NCBI RefSeq assembly: GCF_000332295.1
Contig: NZ_KB235931.1
Span: 124,001 to 188,000, forward strand
Direction of reading: 5' to 3'
DNA from: Fortiea contorta PCC 7126
Lineage (GTDB): Bacteria > Cyanobacteriota > Cyanobacteriia > Cyanobacteriales > Nostocaceae
Length of the DNA stretch: 64,000 nt
Position numbers and translations under genes: made by a program
Shown: positions 1 to 8,524 of the stretch, one piece after another
How the letters are laid out: each line of letters starts with the position of its first letter
Numbering within the stretch: the first letter of the stretch is position 1
Notes under the pieces: generated by a model
Database searches by the model: none
Seen by the model: only the letters and a program-made list of their open reading frames with translations
What the model was told of the DNA's origin: nothing

Positions 1-1
1 T

Positions 2-760
2 ACTAACATTTCTTGTAGTAAAAACAGCGATGTATTAGTAACAGAAATTGGTGTTAATCCTCCCAGTCGTTCCTCAGCAAAAGCATCCAAAGCAGGAGAA
101 TTTTATCTTCAGGGACAAAATCAACATCTCAAAGGTAACTTACAAGGAGCGATCGCTTCCTATGACAAAGCAATTAGCCTCGATTCCCAATACGGTAATG
201 CTTACAAAAGCCGGGGATTAGCTTACTTTGACTTAGGACAAAAAACCGAAGCGATCGCCGATTATAATCAAGCTATTCGCCTTAACCCCAACGACGCCGA
301 AGCTTATAATAGCCGAGGAAACGCTCGCGCTTCCCAAGGAGACAACAGAGGCGCCATCGAAGATTATAACGAAGCCATCCGCCTAGCTCCCAACTACGCC
401 GAAGCGTACAACAACCGAGGAAATGCTCACGCTTCCCAGGGAGACAGAAGCAAAGCCATAGATGACTTGGGACAAGCAATTCGCCTCAACCCACGATATG
501 CGATCGCCTACAACAATCGCGGTAACGCTCGCGCCGCCCAAGGAGATAATAAAGGAGCGATCGCCGATTATAATCAAGCCATCCGCCTTAATCCTAACTT
601 CGGCCCTGCTTACAACAACCGAGGAAACGCCCGCGCAGCAGACGGAGACAAACCAGGAGCAATTAAAGACCTACAACGAGCTGCAGATATCTTTCAAAAC
701 GAAGATAACAAAGACTTGTACCAGCAAGTGATGAACAACATTAAAGAACTCGGACAATAA
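2..760 (+). CDS. TPR-repeat protein, 5' end outside window
   Basis: The reading frame is open from base 2 to the stop at 758-760, so the N-terminus lies upstream of the window. The visible ~252 residues hold about six consecutive 34-residue tetratricopeptide repeats. Each carries the pattern AxAYNNRGNARAxxGDxxGAI followed by DYNQAIRLNP. TPR stacks form superhelical protein-binding scaffolds. A cysteine near the visible N-terminus (NISCSKN) followed by a Ser/Lys-rich stretch could be the start of a mature lipoprotein, but the -3 residue is Asn rather than Leu and the signal region is missing, so this is only a guess. The binding partner is unknown. The high identity between repeats suggests recent internal duplication. 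Confidence 0.9.
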   Translation, partial: TNISCSKNSDVLVTEIGVNPPSRSSAKASKAGEFYLQGQNQHLKGNLQGAIASYDKAISLDSQYGNAYKSRGLAYFDLGQKTEAIADYNQAIRLNPNDAEAYNSRGNARASQGDNRGAIEDYNEAIRLAPNYAEAYNNRGNAHASQGDRSKAIDDLGQAIRLNPRYAIAYNNRGNARAAQGDNKGAIADYNQAIRLNPNFGPAYNNRGNARAADGDKPGAIKDLQRAADIFQNEDNKDLYQQVMNNIKELGQ

Positions 761-897
761 AAAACTCCACGCTGGATTTGTCTGTTTTTACTGTAGCCTC
801 CTGACAAATGTGCAATCACTCTCACTTCTCATACCATTTCACTCAAAATCTGATACAAATGTAAACCCTGAAAGCTTTGCTGCATCTAAGTTTTTTA

Positions 898-967
898 ATT
901 GCGAATTGCTTGATTCGCAGCGTTAGCGAGTCCGCGAGCGTCATTGCGAATTGCGAATTGCGAATTG
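898..967. repeat. STRR heptamer repeat (GCGAATT) with GC-rich insert
   Basis: The gap 761-1078 has no credible gene. It carries GCGAATT heptamers at both ends of a short GC-rich segment that contains GCGTTAGCGAGTCCGCGAGC. Heptameric arrays of this kind are the short tandemly repeated repetitive sequences typical of filamentous cyanobacteria. An open frame across it (877-1065) is only the translated repeat. Confidence 0.7.
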
Positions 968-1078
968 GTATCACCAGTGGGATTGAGGTAAAATTTTTCC
1001 GAAATTGTTGCAATACTCCTGGTAGTTATACTCGGTGTTTAAAAACACTTTCTCAATTTGAATGAATGGAGATAAAGT

Positions 1079-1378
1079 ATGCGGAGTTTGTTCTTAGGAT
1101 CTTTAGTTTTAAGCGGATTAATTGCAGCAGTACCTGCATTTGCAAACGACACCGCTAACACCACTACCGGACGTGAGGGTTCTCCTACAGTTAATACAGT
1201 AACTAGCCCCTACGGGAATTGGCGTTGTCAGTCTGTTTGCGTAATTGTTGAATGGAGATATCCGAATGGAGTAAAACCGGGTGAAACTGGCTATCCTAGT
1301 AAAGTCGAAGATGGCTTCGATGGATGGGTTGTAAAGGAGGAGCCACCAAAACGCCAATACACGAATAAGGAGCAATAG
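1079..1378 (+). CDS. Small secreted hypothetical protein
   Basis: This 99-residue protein is not a family I recognise. Residues 1-22 form a classical Sec signal peptide (MRSLFLGSLVLSGLIAAVPAFA) with an AFA cleavage site, so the product is probably periplasmic or exported. The mature part is about 77 residues. It has two closely spaced cysteines (RCQSVC) that could form a disulfide, followed by a Tyr/Pro/Gly-rich segment and a charged tail. The ATG follows a GGAGA ribosome-binding site about seven bases upstream. The gene stands alone, and a perfect 30-bp palindrome lies 22 bp past its stop codon. Confidence 0.75.
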   Translation: MRSLFLGSLVLSGLIAAVPAFANDTANTTTGREGSPTVNTVTSPYGNWRCQSVCVIVEWRYPNGVKPGETGYPSKVEDGFDGWVVKEEPPKRQYTNKEQ

Positions 1379-1400
1379 ATTCAGCCTCGTACTCCGTCCT

Positions 1401-1430
1401 TAAGACTACCGTGTATACACGGTAGTCTTA
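1401..1430. other. Perfect 30-bp palindrome
   Basis: The half-site TAAGACTACCGTGTA at 1401-1415 is followed immediately by its exact reverse complement, with no spacer. It lies between a small secreted-protein gene and alaS. No T-run follows on either strand, so it does not look like a standard intrinsic terminator. It could be a dimeric operator, a processing hairpin or a mobile-element remnant. Confidence 0.8.
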
Positions 1431-1633
1431 CCAAAGGGATTAGAGCTGATTCCCGTCCGTAATACCGTTTCACTTTCAGAAGCAAGAAAAGTGATGTGTA
1501 TCAAGAATTTCGTGAAATGGCACAACATACTCCTTTGTCAACAAACATATGAAAATGTGCGCCTAACAAACCCTACTTGCCCAGCACCGCTAAAATAGTA
1601 CGAAGGAAACAACCCGAACACAAAGCCATACTC

Positions 1634-4276
1634 ATGTCTTCCAATCCCCAGAAACTCAGCGGTAACGAAATTCGCAGCCAATTCCTTAACTTCTACGCCC
1701 AACGGGGACATCAAATTCTCCCTAGCGCTTCCCTTGTACCAGAAGATCCTACCGTGCTGCTGACGATCGCGGGGATGTTACCATTTAAACCGATATTTTT
1801 AGGACAACGGACACCAGAATTTAAGCGAGCGACGACATCACAAAAGTGTATCCGCACCAATGATATCGAGAATGTCGGACGCACCAAACGCCACCAGACC
1901 TTTTTTGAGATGCTGGGTAACTTCAGCTTTGGTGATTATTTTAAACAACAAGCGATCGCTTGGGGTTGGGAAATCTCGACACAAGTTTTTGGCTTCTCAC
2001 CCCAAAACCTCGTCGTCAGCGTGTTTGAGGAAGATGATGAAGCTTTTGCGATTTGGCGCGACCAAATCGGTGTCGTGGAAGCGAGAATCAAGCGCATGGG
2101 CGAAGATGATAATTTTTGGGTATCTGGCCCCACAGGCCCTTGTGGCCCTTGTTCAGAGATATACTACGACTTTCACCCAGAACTCGGTGATGAACATATT
2201 GATTTAGAAGACGATACCCGCTTTATCGAGTTTTATAACCTCGTCTTCATGCAATATAACCGCGACGCTGAAGGGAATTTAACACCGCTGCAAAACCAGA
2301 ACATCGACACCGGGATGGGTTTAGAAAGGATGGCGCAAATCCTCCAACAAGTCCCGAATAATTACGAAACTGATTTAATTTTCCCCATAATTCAAACCGC
2401 AGCCGAGATTGCAGAGATTGACTACCACTCCAGTGATGAGCAGACCAAAATCTCGCTCAAAGTCATCGGTGATCATGTGCGTTCCGTCGTCCACATGATT
2501 GCTGATGAAATTCGCGCCTCTAATGTCGGGAGGGGTTATATCTTGCGGCGGTTAATTCGTCGATTGGTGCGTCACGGGCGCTTAATTGGTATCTCTACAG
2601 AGTTTACTACCCAAGTTGCAGAAACAGCGATCGCTCTAGCAGCATCAGCTTACCCCAATGTGCGTCAGCGAGAAGCAGCAATTAAAGCCGAACTGCAACG
2701 GGAAGAGTCGAATTTCCTCAAAACTCTGGATAGAGGGGAAAAATTGCTGGCGGAAATTATCCAAGAACTCAAACAGCAAGGCAAAACTCAAATTAGTGGT
2801 GAGAGCGCCTTCACTCTCTACGATACCTACGGCTTTCCATTAGAACTGACACAAGAAATCGCTGCGGAAAATCACCTCACCGTTGACGAAACAGGTTTCA
2901 ACGTCGAGATGCAAAAGCAGGTAGAACGGGCAAAAGCTGCTCACCAAAGCATCGATTTAACTGTGCAAGGTTCCCTCGATACCCTAGCTGAACACATCCA
3001 CGCGACCGAGTTTATTGGTTATGACCAAGCTGCAGCCACTGCTAAAGTAGAAGTCTTACTAGTGGGTGGCGTCTCCCAAGAAGAAGCCGAAGCGGGAATT
3101 GACGTGCAAATCGTCCTCAACCAAACCCCATTCTACGCCGAATCTGGGGGACAAATCGGCGATCGCGGTTATATCTGTGGTGATGGTGTGGTCGTCAGCA
3201 TTGACGATGTGAAAAAAGAATCTGATTTCTTTGTCCACTTCGGCCGCATCGAACGCGGTACAATCCGAGTAGGAGATATTGTATCTGCTCAAATAGACCC
3301 CGCTTGTCGGCGTCGTCTCCAAGCCAATCACACCGCAACCCACCTCCTCCAAGCGGCGTTGAAGAAAATTGTTGATGAGGGGATATCTCAAGCCGGTTCC
3401 TTAGTTTCCTTTGACAGACTGCGTTTCGACTTCAACTGTCCTCGCGGTTTGACAACCGCAGAAACCCAAGCAGTCGAAGAACAAGTCAACACTTGGATTG
3501 CCGAAGCCCACATTGCCAAGATAGAAATATTACCCATAGCCGAAGCCAAAGCTAGGGGTGCAGTCGCCATGTTCGGCGAAAAATATGGCGAAGAGGTGCG
3601 AGTGATTGATTTTTCTGGTGTATCAATGGAACTCTGCGGTGGGACACATGTCAGTAATACTGCTGAAATTGGCGTTTTTAAGATTATTTCCGAAGCTGGT
3701 GTCGCTTCTGGGGTACGCCGCATCGAAGCTGTATCCGGCCCAGCGGTGCTAGATTATCTCAACTTAAGAGATAAAGTAGTCAAAGATTTAAGCGATCGCT
3801 TTAAAGTTAAACCAGAAGAACTACCAGAGAGAATCACCACACTGCAAAACGAACTCAGAACCAGCCAGAAGCAGTTGGAAGTTTTGAAAGGGCAATTAGC
3901 GATCGCCAAATCTGATAGCTTACTACAAACAGCCGAATCTGTAGGCGATTATCAAATCATCGTCGCCCAATTAGACGACGTTGACCCAGAATCCTTGAAA
4001 ACTGCAGCCGAACGGTTACTGCAAAAAATTGGTAATGGTGCGATCGTCCTTGGTTCCGTCCCTGAACCAGACAAGGTAAGCATAGTTGCCGCTTTTAGTC
4101 AAGAGGTGAACAAAAAAGGTCTACAAGCAGGTAAATTTGTCGGCGCCGTAGCGAAAATCTGCGGTGGTGGTGGTGGTGGAAGACCAAATTTAGCCCAAGC
4201 CGGCGGTAGAGATGCGAGTAAGTTACCAGAGGCTTTAGCCCAGGCGTTGAGTGATTTAAAAGCGGGGTTGGGTTAG
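1634..4276 (+). CDS. alaS: Alanine--tRNA ligase
   Basis: AlaRS attaches alanine to tRNA-Ala in the cytoplasm and hydrolyses mischarged Ser/Gly-tRNA. From the ATG at 1634 the protein is 880 residues, the usual bacterial length. A TTG start at 1577 in the same frame would add 19 residues, but the conserved N-terminus begins at [20 protein letters not shown]. Visible parts in order are: the class II catalytic domain ([36 protein letters not shown]), the tRNA-recognition region, the editing domain with zinc-site motifs HTATHLL and CGGTHV, a coiled-coil linker, and the C-Ala domain ending in a Gly-rich [15 protein letters not shown] segment. It appears monocistronic. Confidence 0.98.
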   Translation: MSSNPQKLSGNEIRSQFLNFYAQRGHQILPSASLVPEDPTVLLTIAGMLPFKPIFLGQRTPEFKRATTSQKCIRTNDIENVGRTKRHQTFFEMLGNFSFGDYFKQQAIAWGWEISTQVFGFSPQNLVVSVFEEDDEAFAIWRDQIGVVEARIKRMGEDDNFWVSGPTGPCGPCSEIYYDFHPELGDEHIDLEDDTRFIEFYNLVFMQYNRDAEGNLTPLQNQNIDTGMGLERMAQILQQVPNNYETDLIFPIIQTAAEIAEIDYHSSDEQTKISLKVIGDHVRSVVHMIADEIRASNVGRGYILRRLIRRLVRHGRLIGISTEFTTQVAETAIALAASAYPNVRQREAAIKAELQREESNFLKTLDRGEKLLAEIIQELKQQGKTQISGESAFTLYDTYGFPLELTQEIAAENHLTVDETGFNVEMQKQVERAKAAHQSIDLTVQGSLDTLAEHIHATEFIGYDQAAATAKVEVLLVGGVSQEEAEAGIDVQIVLNQTPFYAESGGQIGDRGYICGDGVVVSIDDVKKESDFFVHFGRIERGTIRVGDIVSAQIDPACRRRLQANHTATHLLQAALKKIVDEGISQAGSLVSFDRLRFDFNCPRGLTTAETQAVEEQVNTWIAEAHIAKIEILPIAEAKARGAVAMFGEKYGEEVRVIDFSGVSMELCGGTHVSNTAEIGVFKIISEAGVASGVRRIEAVSGPAVLDYLNLRDKVVKDLSDRFKVKPEELPERITTLQNELRTSQKQLEVLKGQLAIAKSDSLLQTAESVGDYQIIVAQLDDVDPESLKTAAERLLQKIGNGAIVLGSVPEPDKVSIVAAFSQEVNKKGLQAGKFVGAVAKICGGGGGGRPNLAQAGGRDASKLPEALAQALSDLKAGLG

Positions 4277-4315
4277 TTTTTTGTAGCGTAAGCACATTGC
4301 GTGCTTTCGATACTC

Positions 4316-4423
4316 TTAATCAGTTGATAAGTTTTTGATCGCAACTGTCCCACCATCACGAAAATCAACACCAAGATGGTAGTCTTTAAGCAGTGCAGTT
4401 CCAACTAATGGACGACGACCCAT
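4316..4423 (-). pseudogene. Remnant of a clan AA (retropepsin-like) aspartic protease
   Basis: On the minus strand 35 codons read MGRRPLVGTALLKDYHLGVD and continue as FRDGGTVAI before a stop. This resembles the C-terminal end of the small cyanobacterial clan AA aspartic proteases (G-R-x-L-x-G-T-x-L-L motif). An in-frame stop lies only four codons upstream of the ATG and the catalytic D-T/S-G segment is absent, so I read it as a decayed gene tail. The rest of the 4277-4741 gap is AT-rich and shows nothing else, apart from the likely promoter region of the next gene. Confidence 0.55.
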
Positions 4424-4741
4424 TTTAAATAATCTTTATCTAAACATACTGGTGAGCGATCGCACAAACAGTAAAATATATTTTACTCAAACTATTTACA
4501 GGCAAGATTTTTAGCCAATTGACACCACAGATAATAGCTTGACTGATTTAATTTTTGAGCAACTATAACTTGAAATTAATCTAGCGTTAACTCTGATGAA
4601 TAATCTATTGTGGTAAACATCCATATAAGAGTTAAAAATGTACAACTACATTAAGTGTATCTATTTTAGTGAATTAGAACACTTGTGAACAAATCTGTTT
4701 GGATTTTCAGAAGAGAAACGTAGAAATTTCAAGGAGTAACT

Positions 4742-6001
4742 GTGTTTTTTTTTAAAAGACTTAGTAGGAAGTTCCTTAGATTTTTGGCTGTTGCTTTCTT
4801 CGTGCTCACACTAGTTTTATATCCTTCTCTTTTGGGTAATTTACCAATAGTAGGAACGCTCACATCAGAGATCAGGATTATCCAAGAACAAGCGCCTGAA
4901 AATGCATCAACAATTATTGAATTTGACACCAATCAAGCAGCTTTTGCATCTGATGGTTCAGCAAAAAGCAGCAAAAAAGATGGCGTCATTGACTTTTTTA
5001 AAATGGCGATGGGTGCATTAGCGGGTTTAGTGCTGTTTATCTTCGGTGTTACTCGCCTGTCTGAAGGATTAGAAGACCTGGGGACAGAGCGGATGAAAAA
5101 TTTCTTGAGTAAATGCACAACTAATCGGTTTGCTGGTGTATTAACAGGAGCAGTAGCAACCACCTTGCTAGAGTCATCCTCAGTCACCATCATCATGGTG
5201 ATTGCAATGGTGAGTGCTGGTGTACTCACCTTCGTCCAATCCTTGGGTGTAGTATTGGGTTCCAATATTGGAACTGCAGTCGGGGCGCAAATCATCTCCC
5301 TTGATATTAAGCTGTATGTTCCCATACTCATGTTTGCCGGGTTATTGCTGTTATTTTTAGGAAAAACCCAGCGACTGAAAACCATCGGTATCATCATCCT
5401 CGGATTTGGCTTGATGTTCTACGGGCTAGAAGCCATCGACGAAGCGATGAAGCCCTTCCGCACCTACAAGCCCTTCATTAGCTGGATGGAGACTTTAGGC
5501 AATAATCCCGTCTTGGGTGCTTTAGTTGGCGCCTTGTTTACCATTATCATTCAATCTTCCTCCGCAACAGTAGCGATCGTTATTACCCTAGCCAGTTCCG
5601 GAATTATTGCTCTACCTGCAGGGATTGCAATCATGTTAGGGGCAGAGGTTGGTACCTGCGCTGATACGCTACTATCCACCATTGGTAGGGGAAGTGCGGC
5701 GCTGAGAACAGGCGTGTTTCACTTCTTATTTAACTTGGTTAGTGCGACTCTGGGGATTATCTTTGCACCCCAACTTGTGCAACTAGCGCAAGCTATCTCT
5801 GGTGGTGCTGGAGTCGGACGACAAGTTGCTAATGCTCAGATGCTGTTTAATATCTTGGGTGTTGTGCTGTTGATTGGCTTTTTACCCGTAGTGGCTCGCT
5901 TATTAGAAAGACTGATTCCCGAGAGTGAAGCTGACGCAGAACGTAAACGTCGCCAAGAAGAGAAGCAAAGAATTTCTGAGCAGGTTGGTGCAGGTGCTTA
6001 A
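4742..6001 (+). CDS. Na+/phosphate cotransporter family protein
   Basis: An inner-membrane protein of 419 residues in the Na/Pi-cotransporter (NptA/SLC34-like) family. After an N-terminal hydrophobic segment and a linker there are two inverted-repeat transport units. Each carries the signature serine motif: LLESSSVTIIMV in the first and IIQSSSATVAIV in the second, flanked by many transmembrane helices. The first copy has Glu instead of the usual Gln. The start is GTG, preceded by AAGGAG. Only 13 bp separate it from the phosphate-binding protein downstream, so the two are probably co-transcribed and serve phosphate acquisition. No PhoU-like cytoplasmic domain is present; the C-terminus is a short charged tail. 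Confidence 0.88.
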   Translation: MFFFKRLSRKFLRFLAVAFFVLTLVLYPSLLGNLPIVGTLTSEIRIIQEQAPENASTIIEFDTNQAAFASDGSAKSSKKDGVIDFFKMAMGALAGLVLFIFGVTRLSEGLEDLGTERMKNFLSKCTTNRFAGVLTGAVATTLLESSSVTIIMVIAMVSAGVLTFVQSLGVVLGSNIGTAVGAQIISLDIKLYVPILMFAGLLLLFLGKTQRLKTIGIIILGFGLMFYGLEAIDEAMKPFRTYKPFISWMETLGNNPVLGALVGALFTIIIQSSSATVAIVITLASSGIIALPAGIAIMLGAEVGTCADTLLSTIGRGSAALRTGVFHFLFNLVSATLGIIFAPQLVQLAQAISGGAGVGRQVANAQMLFNILGVVLLIGFLPVVARLLERLIPESEADAERKRRQEEKQRISEQVGAGA

Positions 6002-6014
6002 AGGAGGCAAAATA

Positions 6015-7070
6015 ATGATGTGTTCTCAAACTCGAAACTGGGCATTTGTCATCTCTCTTGTGACTTTGGGAGTTGCGGCTTGTAGCGGTCAAAATCTCGA
6101 CACCACAGTTTCCTTTCCAGAAGCTGTGAACAAAGCCAAAGAAGTCAGCGCCTCAGAAAAATTAACAGGGTCAATTAAAATAGACGGCTCTAGTACAGTA
6201 TTTCCGATTTCCAAGGCGATGGTAGAAGCCTTCCAGAAATCAAATCCCGGTGTGCAAATCGCCGTGGGAGTTTCCGGGACAGGTGGGGGATTCAAAAAAT
6301 TCTGTGCTAATGAAACTGATATCAGTGGCGCATCTCGCCCCATCAACGCTGAGGAAATGGAGCTTTGTAAACAAAATAACGTCGAGTTTATTGAGTTACC
6401 CATTGCTTTTGATGGTTTGGCGATCGTAGTTAACCCCCAAAACAATTTTGCTCAATGTTTAAAATTGGGCGAGTTGCGAAAGATGTGGGAACCAGGCGCC
6501 CAAGGCAAAATCAGTAATTGGAACCAAGTACGCTCTAGTTTCCCCAATCAACCCTTGAGTCTTTACGGCCCTGACAAGGAATCTGGTACCTACGATTATT
6601 TCACCCTCGCAGTTGTAGGTGAAGAAGGAAAAAGCCGCAGTGATTTTTCTCCTAGCAAAACTGATACAGCTTTGGTAGAGGGAATTGCAGCTAATCCCAA
6701 CGCGCTCGGCTACTTTGGCTACGCTTACTACTTAGCCAATCAAAACAAACTCAAACTTTTAGCTGTTGACAGCGGTAGCGGTTGTGTGCAACCAAGCCCC
6801 CAAACGATCGCCGATTCTCGCTACCAACCCCTATCCCGCCCTGTGTTTATTTACGTCAAAAAATCAGCGGTAAAACGCCCAGAGGTCAAAGCTTTTAGCA
6901 GTTTCTATGTCTCGCCAGATAACGCTAATTTGATCCTCCAAGTGGGTGATGTACCCTTACCCAGCGTCGCCCTAGAAGCAGCCGGCCTCCGCTTAGACAA
7001 CGGTCAAACCGGGACTAAATTTGGCGGTAAAGGTTCTGTGCTTGGTGTCAAACAAGACGCCCTCAAGTAG
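6015..7070 (+). CDS. sphX: Phosphate-binding lipoprotein, PstS/SphX family
   Basis: Periplasmic phosphate-binding protein of 351 residues. The ATG at 6015 follows a perfect AGGAGG. The upstream in-frame ATG at 5925 lies inside the previous gene and is unlikely. A lipoprotein signal with lipobox GVAAC ends near residue 22, so the mature protein should be anchored to a membrane by its Cys. Ligand-binding signatures of the family are clear: DGSSTVFPISKAMVEAF, GVSGTGGGFKKFC and the later GPDKESGTYDYF. It resembles cyanobacterial SphX more than E. coli PstS. No pstCAB genes are nearby; its neighbours are a Na/Pi cotransporter and a cation exchanger. The symbol rests on sequence resemblance. Confidence 0.85.
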   Translation: MMCSQTRNWAFVISLVTLGVAACSGQNLDTTVSFPEAVNKAKEVSASEKLTGSIKIDGSSTVFPISKAMVEAFQKSNPGVQIAVGVSGTGGGFKKFCANETDISGASRPINAEEMELCKQNNVEFIELPIAFDGLAIVVNPQNNFAQCLKLGELRKMWEPGAQGKISNWNQVRSSFPNQPLSLYGPDKESGTYDYFTLAVVGEEGKSRSDFSPSKTDTALVEGIAANPNALGYFGYAYYLANQNKLKLLAVDSGSGCVQPSPQTIADSRYQPLSRPVFIYVKKSAVKRPEVKAFSSFYVSPDNANLILQVGDVPLPSVALEAAGLRLDNGQTGTKFGGKGSVLGVKQDALK

Positions 7071-7100
7071 GCTGAAAACAGCAGTATTTTACAGTAGGGT

Positions 7101-8192
7101 ATGTCCATAAAAACTCTTGTTTCTCTTGGCTTGCTGGTGTTCATACCAATTTCCATTGCTGCCAAGCATTGGGAATGGGGGTCACTTACTGTTTTTATCA
7201 CATCAGCGATCGCGATCGCACCGTTAGCCATCTGGTTAAGTACGGCGACAGAGGAAATAGCAGTTGTTACAGGCCCTTCCATCGGCGGCTTACTCAACGC
7301 TGTGTTTGGCAATGCGACAGAATTAATCATTGCCTTAGTTGCGCTTAAGGAGGGCTTGATTGATATTGTCAAAGCCAGCATCAGCGGTACCATCATCAGT
7401 AACTTGTTATTGGTAATGGGGCTTTCGATGTTGCTTGGTGGGCTGCGCTACAAAGAGCAGGAGTTTCAGCCAGTGGTAGCACGGGTGAACGGCTCGACTA
7501 TGACTCTAGCCGTCACAGCCTTGGTTTTGCCTGCACTTGTGACTTATTCTTCTGGCAAAGTCAGCACTGAGCAAATTGGCAAAATCTCCATCACTGCTGC
7601 GGTAGTCTTGGTTGTGGTTTATATTCTCACACTAGTGTTTTCCCTGAAAACTCACAGCTATCTCTATGAAGTGGGGCTGGTGGAGCAAGAAGAGAACAAA
7701 CCCCAGGATGCTATTGAACACAGCACTAAACCTAATCTTTGGCTCTGGCTGGGCGTCTTGGTGGTTTCCACACTGGCTGTAGCATTTGAGTCAGAAATTT
7801 TTGTCGGTGCGGTGGAAGAAGCTACATCAGGGCTGGGACTCACTCCCCTATTCACTGGTGTGATTTTGCTACCGCTGGTGGGTGGAGCAGCAGAATATGT
7901 CACAGCGGTGCGAGTAGCCATTAAAAACAATATGGATTTATCTGTATCTGTAGCGATGGGGTCTAGCTTGCTGGTAGCCTTACTCGTGGCGCCCATCTTG
8001 GTAATTGTGGGACAAGCGATTGGTCAACCGATGGATTTGAGTTTCGAGCTGTTTGAGGTAGTTGCAGTTACTATTGCTGTTGCTGTTGCCAATCTCATTA
8101 GTTTGGATGGTCGCTCTAATTGGTTAGAAGGAGTTCTCCTCTTAGCAACATACATCATCCTCGGAGCTGCTTTCTATTTCCACCCGGCGTAA
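7101..8192 (+). CDS. Calcium/proton exchanger (CaCA/CAX family)
   Basis: Integral membrane antiporter of 363 residues, expected to export Ca2+ in exchange for H+. Two inverted repeats of about five helices each carry the family's cation-coordinating acidic motifs: LLNAVFGNATELI in the first half and LVGGAAEYVTAV in the second. An acidic central loop (EVGLVEQEENKPQDA) separates the halves, as in CAX proteins. Length is typical for bacterial CAX. It starts 30 bp after sphX and may be read through from the phosphate genes, since an intervening terminator is not evident. Confidence 0.92.
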   Translation: MSIKTLVSLGLLVFIPISIAAKHWEWGSLTVFITSAIAIAPLAIWLSTATEEIAVVTGPSIGGLLNAVFGNATELIIALVALKEGLIDIVKASISGTIISNLLLVMGLSMLLGGLRYKEQEFQPVVARVNGSTMTLAVTALVLPALVTYSSGKVSTEQIGKISITAAVVLVVVYILTLVFSLKTHSYLYEVGLVEQEENKPQDAIEHSTKPNLWLWLGVLVVSTLAVAFESEIFVGAVEEATSGLGLTPLFTGVILLPLVGGAAEYVTAVRVAIKNNMDLSVSVAMGSSLLVALLVAPILVIVGQAIGQPMDLSFELFEVVAVTIAVAVANLISLDGRSNWLEGVLLLATYIILGAAFYFHPA

Positions 8193-8200
8193 TAGCACCA

Positions 8201-8248
8201 GGTTAGGTTGAGGCGCAAGCGCAACCAGTCTGATGCTTCGACCTAACC
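8201..8248. repeat. Inverted repeat after the Ca2+/H+ exchanger gene
   Basis: GGTTAGGT at 8201-8208 pairs with ACCTAACC at 8241-8248. An inner GC-rich part contains GGCGCAAGCGC. It could act as a transcription-stopping or RNA-stabilising hairpin, but no T-tract follows, so it may equally be an interspersed repeat. Confidence 0.45.
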
Positions 8249-8299
8249 AACAAAATCTGGAAATTAAAATCTAAAATTGTTTGAGGTAGGAGATAAGCT

Positions 8300-8524
8300 G
8301 TGAGTAATCAAGTCGAGCTCGATGTTGAAAAGTCCTATTCGCAGCAAGATACAATTGCTGCTTTGCGCCGATTAGCTGATGCATTAGAGCAAAATACGAC
8401 TTTTGAGATATTTCTAGAAGGAGTGCGGGTGTTTGTACCACCAAATGCCACAATCCAATTTGAGTATGAACGGGAGGAAGATGAGCAAGAGTTAGAGATT
8501 GAGGTGAAGTGGAAGTATTCGTAA
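8300..8524 (+). CDS. amphi-Trp domain-containing protein
   Basis: A 74-residue acidic protein matching the amphi-Trp domain family: an N-terminal strand (VELDVEKSYS), a helix (QDTIAALRRLADALEQ), then strands ending in the characteristic EIEVKWKY. Its function is not established. The start is GTG with AGGAGA about eight bases upstream. Its last 16 bases overlap the GTG start of the following RCK/channel-like gene, which implies translational coupling and a related role. Confidence 0.8.
   Translation: MSNQVELDVEKSYSQQDTIAALRRLADALEQNTTFEIFLEGVRVFVPPNATIQFEYEREEDEQELEIEVKWKYS

Noticed and set aside
877-1065. 62-residue open frame with repeated SANCELR-like sequence
   Set aside because: It covers a heptamer STRR and lacks a start signal.
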